Source: Varroa destructor
Lineage: Eukaryota > Arthropoda > Arachnida > Mesostigmata > Varroidae
NCBI RefSeq assembly: GCF_002443255.2
Contig: NW_019211455.1
Span: 20,435,126 to 20,499,125 of the forward strand
DNA length: 64,000 nt
Reading direction: 5' to 3'
Under the pieces are notes generated by a model that saw only the letters and a program-made list of their open reading frames with translations, was not told the DNA's origin and searched no databases. This document shows, one piece after another, positions 1 through 12,600 of the stretch (positions are counted from its first letter, which is position 1; every line of letters starts with the position of its first letter). The position numbers and the translations under genes are program-made.

Positions 1-1300
1 AAATGATAACATTTCTCATTGTTATACAACTCGAGAAGTGTTCACTGGATAAGAACACGTAGACGGTTTCTGTGGGAGTAAGAAGGGAATCATAACTGAG
101 GTACAAAAACCAATCAGACTACTCCTGCGTCACGACTGATAGGAAGTCCACATAGCTACGAACGGGATATATAGGAATGCTAGGCGGCGTGATTATTACT
201 GCTTTTTATAAGCTCTGCCTACTTAGATTGTGAACCAGATCTGCTATTTCGCGTATTTTTAGCAAGAAGATTTACGTACTAGCAGTGCATCTGTGATCCA
301 CCCATTATCGGTCATGGATTATGTAGTGTCCCGGCCATGAGCGTACGTTGTCACACCACAGATTCACATATTTACTGCATATGTACCGAGTTATAGCTTT
401 CTATGTGTTGCATTCAAATGTCACACTGGAACTAACAGCATCATTAGTCCTCGATAAATCCGTAACTATTCCAGATGTGTTACGTGATACGTATTGATGC
501 ACATAATGCGCACATGTTCCAGATATTGACCTTGTTTCCCTAACCGAAAGGTACGCTTTTGTGAGCGACACTTCTTGTCGCTGTTCGCCTTTCGCAACTT
601 CTCGCTCTCACGGCTTATTCTCATATTGGAATAATTTGTCGAAATGATACCAAAATGTTCCGCTCCATTCCTTGGAGGACATCTTCATTTGATGACAAGA
701 ACGGGACGCATCACGATGATCAAGGTATCCTGACGGCAAGCAGCGACATCCCACGAACGAGCGGATGCAATACGCGACAACGTCGAGTATTCGTGCTTTT
801 TTTCCGTCTGCAGCGCCGTCGTCTGTGCATCTATCCAAACTCGCCCGTCGGTGTATGTGTTAGCAACGTTTGGTGTTTTCGCTCTGGTGGCGCTCCTCAG
901 CAGTCGGGCTGTCATTAGTTGATCGCTTCCTTTTTTGACGTCATCGCGCGCCTTACAGCAGATCCATTTTATCTCTCCTGCTCCAGCCAGTTGCCCGGAA
1001 ATGTGTTCGTACTCTTCTCGATTTCATATCTGTCCTGCATGTAGACGTTGCTGCATGACTGCCCTAGTCAACCCGCGTGTATCTGAGTTCCTTGTGTGTT
1101 TGTATTTATATATTACCGGCTTTGCAGTGAACGGGTACGCTCGTGTGTTGTGTGCGCATATGTGAATGGCCCTTGCAGCCGCGGCTGGCAGGCCATCTTG
1201 CGCCGGTTTCTTCTTATCCGGGTGACAAATGATGTTGAGTGTTGACGTCAGCGCAGAAAGCGGTCTGCGACGGGCTGGCGAGGCAATGTCAGCCTTACCC
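1..1300. other. No gene recognised; GC-richer toward the right
   Basis: Short frames occur on both strands here, none above 90 codons. Several open frames overlap at 650-920 on opposite strands, which is typical of chance openness in GC-richer sequence. I see no repeat, RNA gene or convincing splice-flanked exon. Confidence 0.5.
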
Positions 1301-1304
1301 CTTA

Positions 1305-1330
1305 CTCCCTCCCTCCCCCTCCCCCCCCTC
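1305..1330 (-). repeat. C-rich tract, G-quadruplex-capable on the minus strand
   Basis: The + strand reads CCC, CCC, five C and eight C, each separated by a single T. The minus strand therefore has four G-runs with one-base loops, matching the classic G3+N1-7 quadruplex pattern. It could also serve as the pyrimidine tract of a splice acceptor, since an AG follows at about 1,352 (TTCCTAG). Function is not shown. Confidence 0.55.
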
Positions 1331-1798
1331 TTTTGTAACTGGCCCGTTCCTAGTAACCCGGTTTACACGAGCGCCTGTTCTAGAGCTGGTCAGCGCCGGA
1401 CACTGTTGCGTCTACCGGTCAAAAGGGAATAACAAGTTGCGAAGAGAAATGAAATAAGGAAAACTGAAGCTGTATTCATTGTTGTCGCCTTGTAGCCATC
1501 CCGGTCACTGTCATTATAACGTGATGAATTAATTCACAAGCAAGCAGGCGGAGATGATAGAGCTGGTATACGATCATATCCATTCTGGATCATAGTCTAG
1601 TTTCTGCCGCCGCTGTACCCATTGCAGTGCTTCTGCACGTCTATGGCACAGGCAGCGCACAGGGCCAGACGGTCTAACACATTTCAGGCATGTGCAAGCA
1701 TTTCCTTCTCCTGTTCCACAATCCCCTATAATTTAAGAACAACCTGTCCACCAAGAACCGCGTGTCGGCATCCGGGGTTTTTGTGTGAGTTGGCCCAG

Positions 1799-2020
1799 AA
1801 TACCTTAGACCAGCAGTACCATGGTGACAACAGCAGCCACCCACCGCCTCAATATCCTGCTCTAGCCGGTGCGTCACCGGTTGGCCATCCAGCACCCAGT
1901 GAAGGGAGAATGGCAATACAGAACCTTAGCAGTGGGAGTTTTAGGAGAAGCGTTACCACTAACGGCGAAGCAGCGGTAGCAGCAGGAACCGTACTGTACG
2001 AAAGACGAGCGGACTCGTGA
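1799..2020 (+). CDS. Candidate exon, Pro/Ser/Ala-rich, unknown product
   Basis: The frame is open from a plausible acceptor (TTGGCCCAG before 1,799) to the TGA at 2,018-2,020. The same frame is open back to 1,622 but looks less protein-like there. It encodes about 73 residues with a Pro/Ser/Gly-rich start (SSHPPPQYPALAG) and an Ala-rich end with a basic tail. This resembles a disordered linker, and no catalytic or structural domain is recognisable. A weak donor (CTC then GTGAGA) overlaps the stop, so the stop may lie in an intron. The minus strand is also open over much of this interval. Chance openness in GC-rich DNA is the main alternative. Confidence 0.25.
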   Translation, partial: NTLDQQYHGDNSSHPPPQYPALAGASPVGHPAPSEGRMAIQNLSSGSFRRSVTTNGEAAVAAGTVLYERRADS

Positions 2021-2911
2021 GATGATGCTCTTGTCTTAGCCTCGCCCCTCTCTAATCGTGCCACGGCGCACTACGGCATCGCCATGTTGATCTTTCTTAG
2101 CCGCTTCGCCTCTCGCTGGTGAGCGCCATATAGCGTCATATATCATATCCTATGAATAGCGAACGCTCAACGTCCGTTAGGTCCGTCCTGAAAGCGACGA
2201 AGACAAAAGAAACGTTAGGATAAGAAGGCATGGATGAAATTCTGTATAACAACAGCAGTGGTATCTGGCTAATTAAATACCACGTATACATAATGGATTG
2301 ACAACGGAAACCATTGTTTAAGTACTGTTTTGTATCATTTTTATTCGGATGATTTGCTGCTTCCATGACCATAATAAAAATTAATTGTTTGTATCAGTTA
2401 TGTGGATGTACGTGTAGGTTAGTACAGCAGATGCTTTTTAGAAAAGTGACATACGCACATCTACCAAACTTTCCTTGTCCTTAAAAGTGAAGCCTAGCTA
2501 TAGCAACTCACATCAATACATTAAGTTCTATTATCTCACAGGACACATGGAACAGAAAATCATTGGTCGCTAATCTGACAGAGAATTAAAAATATATACA
2601 GGTAAATTCTTTGACATATAAGTTAAAAGGACTAACTTTTCATAGAGGTATTAAAATTTGGCACAACAAGTACAAATCTACGGCGTCCTAGTTCAACATA
2701 ATATATGAACACGGTATCTGATTTTTATACTTTGAATTTACAGTATAGAGTTGATATATAGACAAAATACAATCTTAGCAATGATAATGGTTATAAGATG
2801 TCATTTTTCCTAGAAGTGGTCATAGGCCGTTCTAAGAAGGCCAGCATTTCTACCAACATTGCTTCCTTAGCAAGAAAGCATCCCTGCTTTATGTAGCTTC
2901 AGTACTGTCTC

Positions 2912-2938
2912 ATATAGTCCCGCCTTTGGCGGCTATAT
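2912..2938. other. Small hairpin, 11 bp with a 2-base bulge
   Basis: ATATAG (2,912-2,917) pairs with CTATAT (2,933-2,938) and CCGCC (2,920-2,924) pairs with GGCGG (2,928-2,932). The loop is TTT and TC is bulged on the left arm. The GC-rich inner stem stands out in AT-rich surroundings. No T-run or gene end accompanies it, so its role is unknown. Confidence 0.5.
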
Positions 2939-3032
2939 AGGAAAAAGATCACACGATAGGAAACTTTTTGGAGAACACAGTATTATATTTGTTTCTTCCG
3001 TAGCAAGAGTTGTTCTTTGTAATTGAGTTCAG

Positions 3033-3094
3033 TTTCGTTCCATATATTCCTAAATAACGATATATGGGGCATCAATGAACACTATGGAACGAGA
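3033..3094. other. Two mutually exclusive inverted repeats
   Basis: TCGTTCCATA (3,035-3,044) is the exact reverse complement of TATGGAACGA (3,083-3,092), extendable by two pairs. CCATATAT (3,040-3,047) also pairs exactly with ATATATGG (3,060-3,067). The left arms overlap, so only one fold can form at a time. Chance cannot be excluded. Confidence 0.4.
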
Positions 3095-4420
3095 GTGAAT
3101 CATGGCGGCAAAAACTTTTCTACGGACGAATTTCCGAAGACGTGAGCTTGCGGATGATCCTAAAGCAGGCAACGTAGTCTATTTAACTAAATTTTCCACT
3201 TGCTATATTTATCAAATATGTGTAGGGTTTATGCAGTGGTAATACTTCTATTAGTTCGAGAGCTTAAAGAAACAAGTTTTTAAAATAAATATATTTGACC
3301 AAAGGCTTGGTTGGTTCATTCTTAATACTGTATGTATGCCTGGCAGCTACTTCATATCTCGATATGTGCTTCGATATGTCTTAGTGGACATCCTAAACTT
3401 GGAGGTGAATCGCCGACCAGATCTCAGTTTATTTAATAAAGCAAAAAAAGGCAAGCTCCATTTGACTGTGCTTTAATTTTTTATTAAATTAAATAATCTA
3501 AAGCTATGGTTTTGTTCAATTTTTTTTATCACATATTTAATATAATATAATTAATATAATAAAAGAATGAACTATTCTAGTTCTAAGTAGGCGTATTTCA
3601 CGACAGCCGCGTTTCTATAACTGACAACCACCTCAGTGTTAATAATAAAAAACAGATATTAAGAACCGGAAAAATAGGGAATTAAGGAAAATCAAATTTT
3701 CTTATTAAGGTTAATGATTGCTATACCTTTAATAGATCTGTTGAAGAAACCCCAGATACGAAGACCCATAAACGCTGTTACTTGTAATTCTCACTTATTA
3801 TATTACTTAGGAATAGGTGATAATTAGTAATGCAGAAACAAGCAAAAATCGATTCCTCAAAGAAGAAAGCCGACACGGTTGCATTACCCCTAATGTAAAC
3901 CTTGCCTAATGGAAATTTAGCACGTCACATTTTCAGTCTGTAACCTACTACAATTGTACATCGTACTGTAATTTTACATCCTATTGATCTGAAAGAATAA
4001 AAATCATACAAAATTACTTACAATACCTAAATAAATTATTTCTAGTTTGCAGCTGTATATCTACCATATCATAAAATCAGTTTGATGAATTCTTACAGCA
4101 ACTGAAGCTCTGTCATAGCAATCATACTTTGGGGGTGTTTTTTTCACAGTGTTATACCTCCCATGTCGCGTTTACGCCATCATAGCCCCAAAAGTTCACA
4201 AACATATCCCACGATGCAGACAAGCGAATTGCCTATAATCTGACTCCAGACCGACACGATCACTACACCATATGGTATATCATCTTATCTGGGTGGTAAC
4301 AACCTTCGATTTTCTTATTCAGCATGTTTTGAAAATATGACGCTTGCCAGCCCTGGCACGAATATATGTATCCCGTCCCATTTTCATCTTGTGACAGCCC
4401 TCACTACACTCCAGCCCAAA

Positions 4421-4442
4421 TCTATCTATCTATCTCTCTATC
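4421..4442. repeat. (TATC)n microsatellite
   Basis: Three TATC units are followed by TCTC and a further TATC, an interrupted tetranucleotide run of about 22 bases. Confidence 0.85.
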
Positions 4443-6716
4443 GACATTGAATACATAGGCTAGTCCATTCTCATTGAAGACTCTAGACGAAATGCAAGCA
4501 GCTCCTTCTGGTACAGCTGACTTGTAGCAGCTCCCGGTCTGACCGACTGAGGTAGTAATAAGGATGTGGAGATGATGGCGAGGTGTGCGAGAGGGTGGCG
4601 GCTGTGCTATGGGTTATCTGTGTTCGAGTACAAAAAAGCTCTTACCATCGAGGCAACTAGGGCCATCTTCTCCAGCTATATCAGTATGCACCCCTCTGCG
4701 GTCTGCGCATCGTTCACACTTGTGGGCCCTTTGAGAAGCGCGAAGCCAAGAGAGTGTCAAGATCCATAGACGCCTCACCATATTGTTCTGTTTCTCTAAA
4801 TGATGACTCTGAAGGAGATGGGGAACCTGTTAGATAGGGATGTTCAATGTTTCCCAATCAAAATTCCCAACTGACTTTCTTAGACCCTTTGCCATGGTAG
4901 GTAGACTGAACGTGGTGCACAGAAATGATATTTACTATATAGATTCATCCTCGTTGATACGCCACGACAAGGCCTTCTGATATTTATCCTTAAAATTCCA
5001 TCATCGTACGCGCTAGGGGGCAGTTCCTTTGCCTCTGACAAAGTGGAAGAAATCGAGCCTCAAGTATTTTGTTGGCTTCAAAAGAGACAACAGAGGGCCA
5101 GCCAAAGCCGTATTAGGGACAAGGGCCGCAGCCAATTCTTTTGTTCACTAGAAATAGAGCTTTTCACTGGCTGTATAGAAGGGATAGCATGTACAATTGT
5201 AGTCATTGCGACTTTCGTTAGGAGGTTCTTAGTTATTTATAGAAAATGTAACATAAGGAATTTATAAGGAAGATCAATTGGACAGCGATAGAAATAACGG
5301 GTACCGCAATGATTAATTTTATGTTCGTTTTCAGGAATAGAAATATATTCCGAGAAGCCAAAGTGTTTTTAGTTTATCTAGGAAAAGATAACCCAGGGTT
5401 GCTGAATTATTTTCATCAGGTTCTGTTCACGATCACGAAAAAAGCTAAAGACTAACAGACAATACTGACTTCCACGGCGCTTTAATCTGCGGGCCCAATG
5501 TTGCTTTGTTTAATGCTGGAAATTACAAGTTTTTAAGTTTCTCTGGCGTAACCAAGTTTAAACCTTCACGCCTCTTTTTGCAGCTTTAAGCTTGCCTTAG
5601 TCGAAACCGGCAACTTAATTTTTAGGGCCTTATTTCTCAGTTGACTATATCATGATAATGGGCGTAATTTGGTTAGCTTTAAGTTGCATGTGCCATAGGT
5701 CGATATGGACACAATTCAAGCATGTATAGAAAGCGGTAGTTCAATAAAAAAACTATATAATAAAAGCCTATTCAGGCCGTTGTTAGAAATGTGGGCCATC
5801 CATTAACGATAACGATCAAAGAATAAATTGAAAACAATAGAATATTTGCATTAGACGATCTAACTAAGGATTAGCACAGTCTCCTTCATGTACGAATACT
5901 GATATGTATTGAAAACGCAAGCATTTGGAGAGTCCGAGGCGATTAACTTAACATTTGTAACTTTCAGTCACTTATTTTTGGGAGATTTGAATAACTTCCG
6001 AATCCGCAGTGGCAAAGAAAAGACACCAACGTCTTCAACAAAACCCTTATTTGTTCGATTTAAAAGTTGTTTGTTGCACCAAGAACAGAAATGGTAAAAT
6101 AGGATTGAAAAGATATTCGGCCTGAATTGTATTACTCTGCTGCAAAAAGAGACCTCGCAGTCTACTGCGGGTCTGCCACGCTATTTCAGTGGTGGGATTT
6201 TGTCTCTAAAGCCTTCCACGAAATCGAGATGGGCTCAAGGCCGAGTCGCTCAATTTCAGCACAAACTGATTCTGTCAAAGTAACAAAGTGAGTCTTTTCG
6301 ATAAGAGGGTAATACTGAAGTTTGCTTCTGCGAAGGTAAAAGCCCATTTTTAGCATGTGACAGTTCTGAAGTGCAGTTAGGTAGCACAAAGATAAAAGCC
6401 AGTATTTGAGGCGAGCTTTACAGATTATAATAGACAGTTTCGGTAAAAGAAACCTTGAAGCACTCCTAATGATGTATGTTAGATTTTAAGCGAAAGTTTG
6501 TTGTGCTAGAAGTTTTCGTCCAAGTTTGGTGGATCTACCACAGCTTGAAAAAGGATTCTAGATCGGTCCTGTGACGTATTATCAAGGTCGCGTGGTTCCA
6601 GCTAGTTATTAGGGTTATTATTATTTTCAGTTTAAGAAAGGGTGTCAACGTATTCGTTGGGATCTAACGTAGACTTTCAATTACAAATAATCATGTTATA
6701 ATCCGGATATACCTAA

Positions 6717-7031
6717 ATGCATCACAAATTGTACCTAGGTCGGTCGTTAGGTCTGTGTCGGAAGTTATCTACCAGTAATCCGGTATGTAAAATGTCGCTT
6801 GCAAGCTCCTGCACAAAAAACAGGAAAATCAGTTTCAATAATTTTTTGTTGTTGCTAACGGTACAAATACGTACAGATGCATATTTAAACGCTCGTATAG
6901 ATGTTACTAGGGCGTTCACAGGCATACTCCGGCCACCCAGCATTAACCATCAGCAGTCCAAAAGAGTTGCCATCGTACCGATCAGAGATGCTCGCCATCC
7001 TGTACTAACTCGTGTCAATCTATCCGGCTGA
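6717..7031 (+). CDS. Candidate ORF, 104 aa, unknown
   Basis: The frame runs from an ATG to TGA in moderately AT-rich sequence. It has a hydrophobic Leu-rich stretch near residues 44-50 and a basic C-terminal half (DARHPVLTRVNLSG). I see no signal peptide, domain motif or flanking splice sites. An overlapping minus-strand frame is open for 73 codons, which weakens the case. The length is within what chance gives here. Confidence 0.13.
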   Translation: MHHKLYLGRSLGLCRKLSTSNPVCKMSLASSCTKNRKISFNNFLLLLTVQIRTDAYLNARIDVTRAFTGILRPPSINHQQSKRVAIVPIRDARHPVLTRVNLSG

Positions 7032-7299
7032 GTATAGCGGTGCGGTGGTGACCTGTATACCTGATATGAGATATATAAATGAAATGGTCTAACGTAACGC
7101 AAGCTAAGCGTAGACACATTTGGTTTTGTACCGCAAAAAATACCTAACGGCAGTACCAAACGTAAAACTACAAAATATCAGTTATCTTTTTGTCTCTTTC
7201 GCGCCTTTAGCTTTGCCAGTATATTATATTGTATATTACTGCATCAGGCTTGTTGCGCCTCCAGCCGCTTGTTCCTATTTCTCGTTCGTCGACTGCCGC

Positions 7300-10200
7300 T
7301 AACGCGCCATAAATTGTATTAGTTGCGGATGGAATAATAAGAAAAAACTTGCTTGTTCAATTGAGTTTTGGCATACGGCTTGTGGCCACTTTTACCCACT
7401 TGGTCTACTCAGATTCTTTGCTCTTACAAAACCTAATACATATTATATAGCAATTGAGAAGAGGGATGTTTTCTAGAAGCTTATCGCGTACTTACTCTGC
7501 ATACAAACATCTTTGCGTAAAGTCGACGTTTTGAAGAAGGCAATTCCTCATCAAGCATAGCATAGACATATATGCAGTCGGATGCTAGTTAGTAAGTAAT
7601 CTGGAGTCGAGGCGAATTAAAACTTCAGCTACTGATATGAACAAAAAAAAAAATATTACGTTTTTCCCGTACGACGTAAATGGTAACACATGCTCCATAT
7701 AGGCCCTCGTAGATAGAACGACGTGAAAAGCTGGTCTGAAAGGTTCACATAAAAATTAATAGCATTGTATATAAATAAAATTGGCTGTTTCTATCGCAAT
7801 ACACGTGCAGACTAACACTCATACTGACCATACAATCTGTCCTGTCCATGCATGCGGCTTGTCTAGCAAATGATACGATGGATATTCTAATTATGCATAT
7901 CTATCGGATGTTGGCTGGAACAACACTGACCATAGTTGGTAACTATGCATAACACATCGAAAGGCAAATCACTGACCATAATGGGTAGAGCACAATGGGC
8001 AATTTTTGAAAACTAGAGGCGGTTAGATCTGGACTGCACGCTGGTTCCGTAAGAAGACACTCGACAAGAGCTACCAGGTAACTGTCTAAGCTACCTTCGA
8101 AGGCTAAGGGAACCCAGGTACGGCACAAATACAAATGCCACAGGGCAACTCAAGCGTACGGAATTTCTCCCGAGTATCTTCTGCGTTTCAGGTTTCCTTC
8201 TGTTTCTTTCGAACAAAAGGGTGGGAGCACTGCATAAAATTCTATGCCATAGCAAAGGAATTTTTTTGTTGGCCCGCATTTCCAACGAAGGGGCATACAT
8301 GCGAATGTGACTAGATACTCTGCTGGCCGATATAGAACCTATAGAATATATTATTGTTTATATATCCAAATTTTATTCATCCATACGATTTTCAATTTGG
8401 CATTTTTGTTTACAGTTTGGCTGGATCTTTTCAGGACGGTTTCCTGAGCAATCCAAACATGGTGTATCCCATATAAAATTCTTCATTAGCAGTCTGCAAA
8501 AAAAGCGTGTGTGGGCCAGCAGTAGCTATGTGTGACATTGAGTAAAAATGAGTGATACCTGGTAACGTTTGCCAAAACTGGTTTCAGTACTTTAGAACTG
8601 GGGAGGTCGATTTGAATTATCAACCGGCCTTGAAATGGCTTCAAGAAGAGGAATGCAGATGAACTGCACCCCCTCTTGCGTAAAAATTCGGCCTAGTTGC
8701 TCAACAGTTCTCTACACAGCTAAGTGTTGGCCGTCGCATGTGTACTAAAGAAGGTCACCAAATAGGACTTTGCATGAACCTAGTAAAGGTGCCAGTGACA
8801 ACCGCTTGAACCTATGCATATATTTGCTTGCACGACAGGAATAGAACTAATTTCTCTAAAGGGTCGGCAAGAAGAAACTAAGTGAACGTGAATTACTACA
8901 ATATCTGGTTCACAAAAGGGTAGTTAAATTTTGAGGAACTTTTACGTCGAAAACTTAAATGACTGCACGGGATCTGAAGGGGCTGCTTTACTATAAGCTT
9001 GCTAAACGTTGTAAAATAGCAAATAACAATCGAAATTGTCAAATTGAGTTAGAAAATTGACAAAGAGTGCCCGGACGCACAGAATACGGCTTACAGTGAT
9101 CTTGCTCCACTATAATCGTGGATCTAACCTTATGCGGATTTGATCAGCTAAAAAAAAATGTCAGATAACGAGCGGAAAGAACATCCACAAAAGAACTCTA
9201 ACGCATTTAAAAGGGAACCGTATCTACTCCAAGTGATAGGTGACGACGTAGGCGGGCGGCCTGACGTGAAGACAAGAGGATGTTTGTTGTTTTGAAAGCT
9301 CCTCGGACTCTTAATGGAACAAAATTTAAGATTTAAGTAAACATTGTTCAAAAATATAAACTCAAGTAGTTGGGTTTTTCGTACATCATACATACACCAT
9401 CTTACAAATCGCTAATTGTATCGTATTTGCTCCAAAAAAAACATATTCTATGTGCTCCTTCTGCTTCCGTAATCACTAGATCTAGCCCTTTGAGCTTTTT
9501 CCTTTCTCCTGAATTAAAGCAACGCCTAAAGAACAAAAAAAAATAGATCAAAGAAATTTAACAAACAACAAGGGCAGAGCTAAAGCGTGTTTCAAAAACC
9601 GTTTAGGGTATCCCTCATAGATCTATGGAACACCATGGCAACCATATAGGCAGCTATTAATTTTGAAAATGATTCCCCACTTCTTAATTTTTACTTATTA
9701 AATTAACACCATGAAAATAGTCCTGCAAAGACAAAAACAGCCGATAGTCGGAAGGCGCAAGGTATGGGCGGATGTATTCAAATTTCCCATCCAGATTCTC
9801 TCAATTTTCGCCAGCTAGCCAGAAATATATGTCGTATGACGTTGTGATGGTTGCGGAAAACGACGCTCCCTTTGTTCATTGGTTCCGGGCGATCCTTTTC
9901 AACGGTTTATTATAGCCTTGTTAACTTTTGACAGTAGATATTCGAATCAATCGTTTTGCCAGACGGTAGCACGATTTTTTCCTGATCTCGCCAAACACCG
10001 TAGCATTCACCTCTGCGGCGTAGCTTGAGTTTTTTTCACAGATTATAGAGTATTCCTTTTATTTTTCCATTTTTACATTATTGCTGTGATGTGATTCGTT
10101 TTTTTATCACCCGTGACCAATCGCTTTAAAAATGCCTTAATCTTCTTACCTTTCTATAGAGATTCGCAGATAATATACAATCCAGTAATTTTTTTTTTAC

Positions 10201-11540
10201 GTCAATATGTGTCGCACCTAAACATCAAGCCTTCTTCAAGGCCAGTTTTCATCACCGGTTTATAACTATTTTAGTGGTGAATGTTTAATTCCTTGGCGAT
10301 ATCATGGCTACTCGTGGTCGGTCTCGTGTAGCTTTTACGATAATTTCATCAGCTTTTTTTTTTTATAGTTGGCCGATAACTACAAAAGGCCTTTTACCTC
10401 GAAATTTCGGGGACGAAAGCGACATCTCTGGGTCGTTTTTTCCTATAACGCATCTTGACCATAAGCAACACAATTTTTTGAGGGCCTAAGTGGGACCTTA
10501 GCTTCTATTGTAATAACATTTTAGATTATAGCGTAAAGAAATTTCATCTACCCCTAAGGCACTCTATTTTAAGTCTGACCACATGCATTTTAGCAATGCG
10601 GGAACAATATCGATCTCCAAATGGTCCTAACACCCACCCGACGCCTATTACTTGGCATATGTGACTCTGAAACGCTCTAACTAAAAACAATCAATATTCT
10701 TTTGAAAATCCACCGTCTATTTCATAAGTACGTAAAACTGATCTGCGACCGCTATCTAATTTCAGCGAAAGCTCTCTTAAACTACTATTAATCTTGCCAA
10801 TATACGTCTGTTAGGAGGTGATTCAAGCAATTCAGTAAAGGAAGTACGTTACGGAATAGAAGTGAACTAAGCTAGGTAACTTGATTGTTAGCTCCACGCA
10901 AAAGCCTTAAATCCTTATTTTGGGTTAGGTTGCCACAACACCCGTGGTGGTACGACGATGATGCTCACCGGAAAAAAAAACTAATTGTTTGAAACTTCCA
11001 TTCACTAACCACTGCATAGACAAGTAGATCATGTTCATTCACTACGGGTTTGGCCGGGTAGCCGAAGCCCTACTCCGTGGGTTTGAATGCGGTTAGTCAC
11101 CTCGATATCAAATCCAGACAGCTCCTTCAATGAGTGCTGTGCAAGAAACCTCTAGTACCTGGTCGCTATTCAACATACGAATAGTACGTGATTGAAAGGT
11201 TATGCGGGGTTGTGTCTGAGCAGCATGCGAAGTTTTTGAAAAAGTTTTTTATTATTATCGTAGCTTCAATGTCTCCGTGAGTAGACATCAACATGTATAG
11301 AACGAAAAATTAGGCGACTGTCGATATCAACATATAGATTTGCTTACATTAACATACAGATGGTTTCCGATAAGAGCGAGGGGCCGCCAACGGTACTTGC
11401 CCTACGCTTAGAAAGTTGTAGCAATAACAGTGAGCATTTATTTGAACGTAGTGGAAAACGTTGATATTGAACGTATACGTAGACGTACCTAGTACCTTTG
11501 CGGCGCGATATGTTAATCATATATAGTATAATCTACTTGT
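7300..11540. other. AT-rich interval without a recognisable gene
   Basis: Only frames under 85 codons occur. Several homopolymer A and T runs are present (near 7,640, 9,534 and 10,188), as expected of neutral AT-rich DNA. A short minus-strand reading at about 7,995-8,060 resembles part of a mariner transposase and is treated as a finding. Nothing else is supported. Confidence 0.45.
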
Positions 11541-11665
11541 ACGTCCGACATCGCATTCTATTAGACAGATGGCTGGCTGCTAGCTAGACGGAACAAAGTC
11601 TGTCTACGACCTGGTTCGAACCCAGACCATAACGTGTCCCTAACGAAAGTGTCTGATGCCGAGTA
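11541..11665 (-). mobile_element. tRNA-derived SINE-like repeat, diverged copy 1
   Basis: CGTCCGACATCGC near 11,542 matches the 49.78 kb copy at all but one base. About 60-70 bases on comes GTCTGTCTACGACC followed by GGTTCGAACCC (11,613-11,623), where the other copy has GTCTGTCGACGCC and GGATTCGAACC. The motif order and spacing are shared with copies at 44.0, 49.8 and 63.0 kb. The GGTTCGAACC core is a polymerase III B-box. The upstream A-box region is too decayed to place. Strand follows the 49.8 kb copy, whose A and B boxes read on the minus strand. Confidence 0.5.
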
Positions 11666-11944
11666 AGTCGCGATATTCTAGCTGCAACCTTGTTGTTAGT
11701 AGCACACTTTAGGCATGCCAATGAAGGAAGGCGTACATTCGATTATTTAGTTTAACTTTTTTCTACAATGCACGCTTTACCCATCTATACTGTAATATAC
11801 AAACAACGGCGAGTCTGATCGCTTATCAGCTATACAGAGTTGTATACGTAGAACCGAAAATAGACGTTGAGAAAGGTTTACAACACATGCTGATGGAAAA
11901 TTATTAAGATCGTCTGGTGTGATCCAAGCAGACTTGAAAGTTAA

Positions 11945-12454
11945 AGACGGAATGCCTATAGCGAGAGGGTACCAGCCATTCGGCTGGGGTCAATGGAAGG
12001 AACATGGTTCAAAAAAAGATACTCATCGGCCATTAAAGTGGAAGAAAGTTTCCTAATAAGAAATAAAATTTTGTCCTTCTTACGCAACGTTCCTAGAAGG
12101 GACGACATAATTAATATACGCTTTAAGAATGAATTTTCATGTATATCGATTAATGGCTTTGATCTCACCTCTAATTCTCACATCAGCGATAAGTCACCGC
12201 CGTTAATCGAAGTAAAAAATATTCAATCAATATATGATTATATAATGAATTTTTGCAAAAACTATCCCGGCAATAAAATACTTAGACTACAGTTGGGAAA
12301 TTTTGTCAAGAAATGGTCCCATATTGATAGCTTACGAGGCTTAGCACGCCCGCTAACTATTTTTCCCTATCAAAGTAGTTCTTGGTCCATTGAAAGACAT
12401 GTTTCTCTTGGTCTTTTCAACATCGATCTTCCTTTTTTATATCTCACTGATTAA
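11945..12454 (+). CDS. Candidate ORF or exon, 153 aa from ATG, unknown
   Basis: This is the longest frame in the window, open from 11,945 (just after a TAA) through the ATG at 11,993 to the stop at 12,452-12,454. Local sequence is strongly AT-rich, where stops should come more often, so about 170 open codons is less likely by chance than elsewhere. The product is Lys/Ile/Asn-rich with a basic N-terminus (WFKKRYSS) and mixed hydrophobic and charged segments. No transmembrane segment, signal peptide or known motif is visible. Purines at first codon positions are only slightly above half, which is weak support. It could be a decayed host or mobile-element gene. Confidence 0.3.
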   Translation, partial: RRNAYSERVPAIRLGSMEGTWFKKRYSSAIKVEESFLIRNKILSFLRNVPRRDDIINIRFKNEFSCISINGFDLTSNSHISDKSPPLIEVKNIQSIYDYIMNFCKNYPGNKILRLQLGNFVKKWSHIDSLRGLARPLTIFPYQSSSWSIERHVSLGLFNIDLPFLYLTD

Positions 12455-12600
12455 CGCATTCCTCGTTGAGCGACTAGATTCCATGATAACCGCACGGAGT
12501 TGTCTTATTGATCAAAAACGCAATGGCAGTACTAACGCCTACAGTATGCATCTCTTAATTGGCTGACACGACTATACATAGCATGTTCGCATGTGTCTGA

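Larger units (their letters stand above)
2140..6700. other. AT-rich interval without a recognisable gene
   Basis: Stops are dense in all frames and no frame exceeds 80 codons. The interval holds two small hairpins (2,912-2,938 and 3,033-3,094) and a TATC run at 4,421. It is probably intergenic or intronic. No transposon protein, RNA gene or repeat copy is visible. Confidence 0.5.

Noticed and set aside
4548..4557. let-7 seed and start (TGAGGTAGTA)
   Set aside because: Only ten bases match; the following bases differ and no pairing arm forms a hairpin.
11050..11100. tRNA-like GGCCGGGTAGCCGAAG with GGGTTTGAATGC
   Set aside because: Box spacing is too short and no cloverleaf forms; possible relic only.
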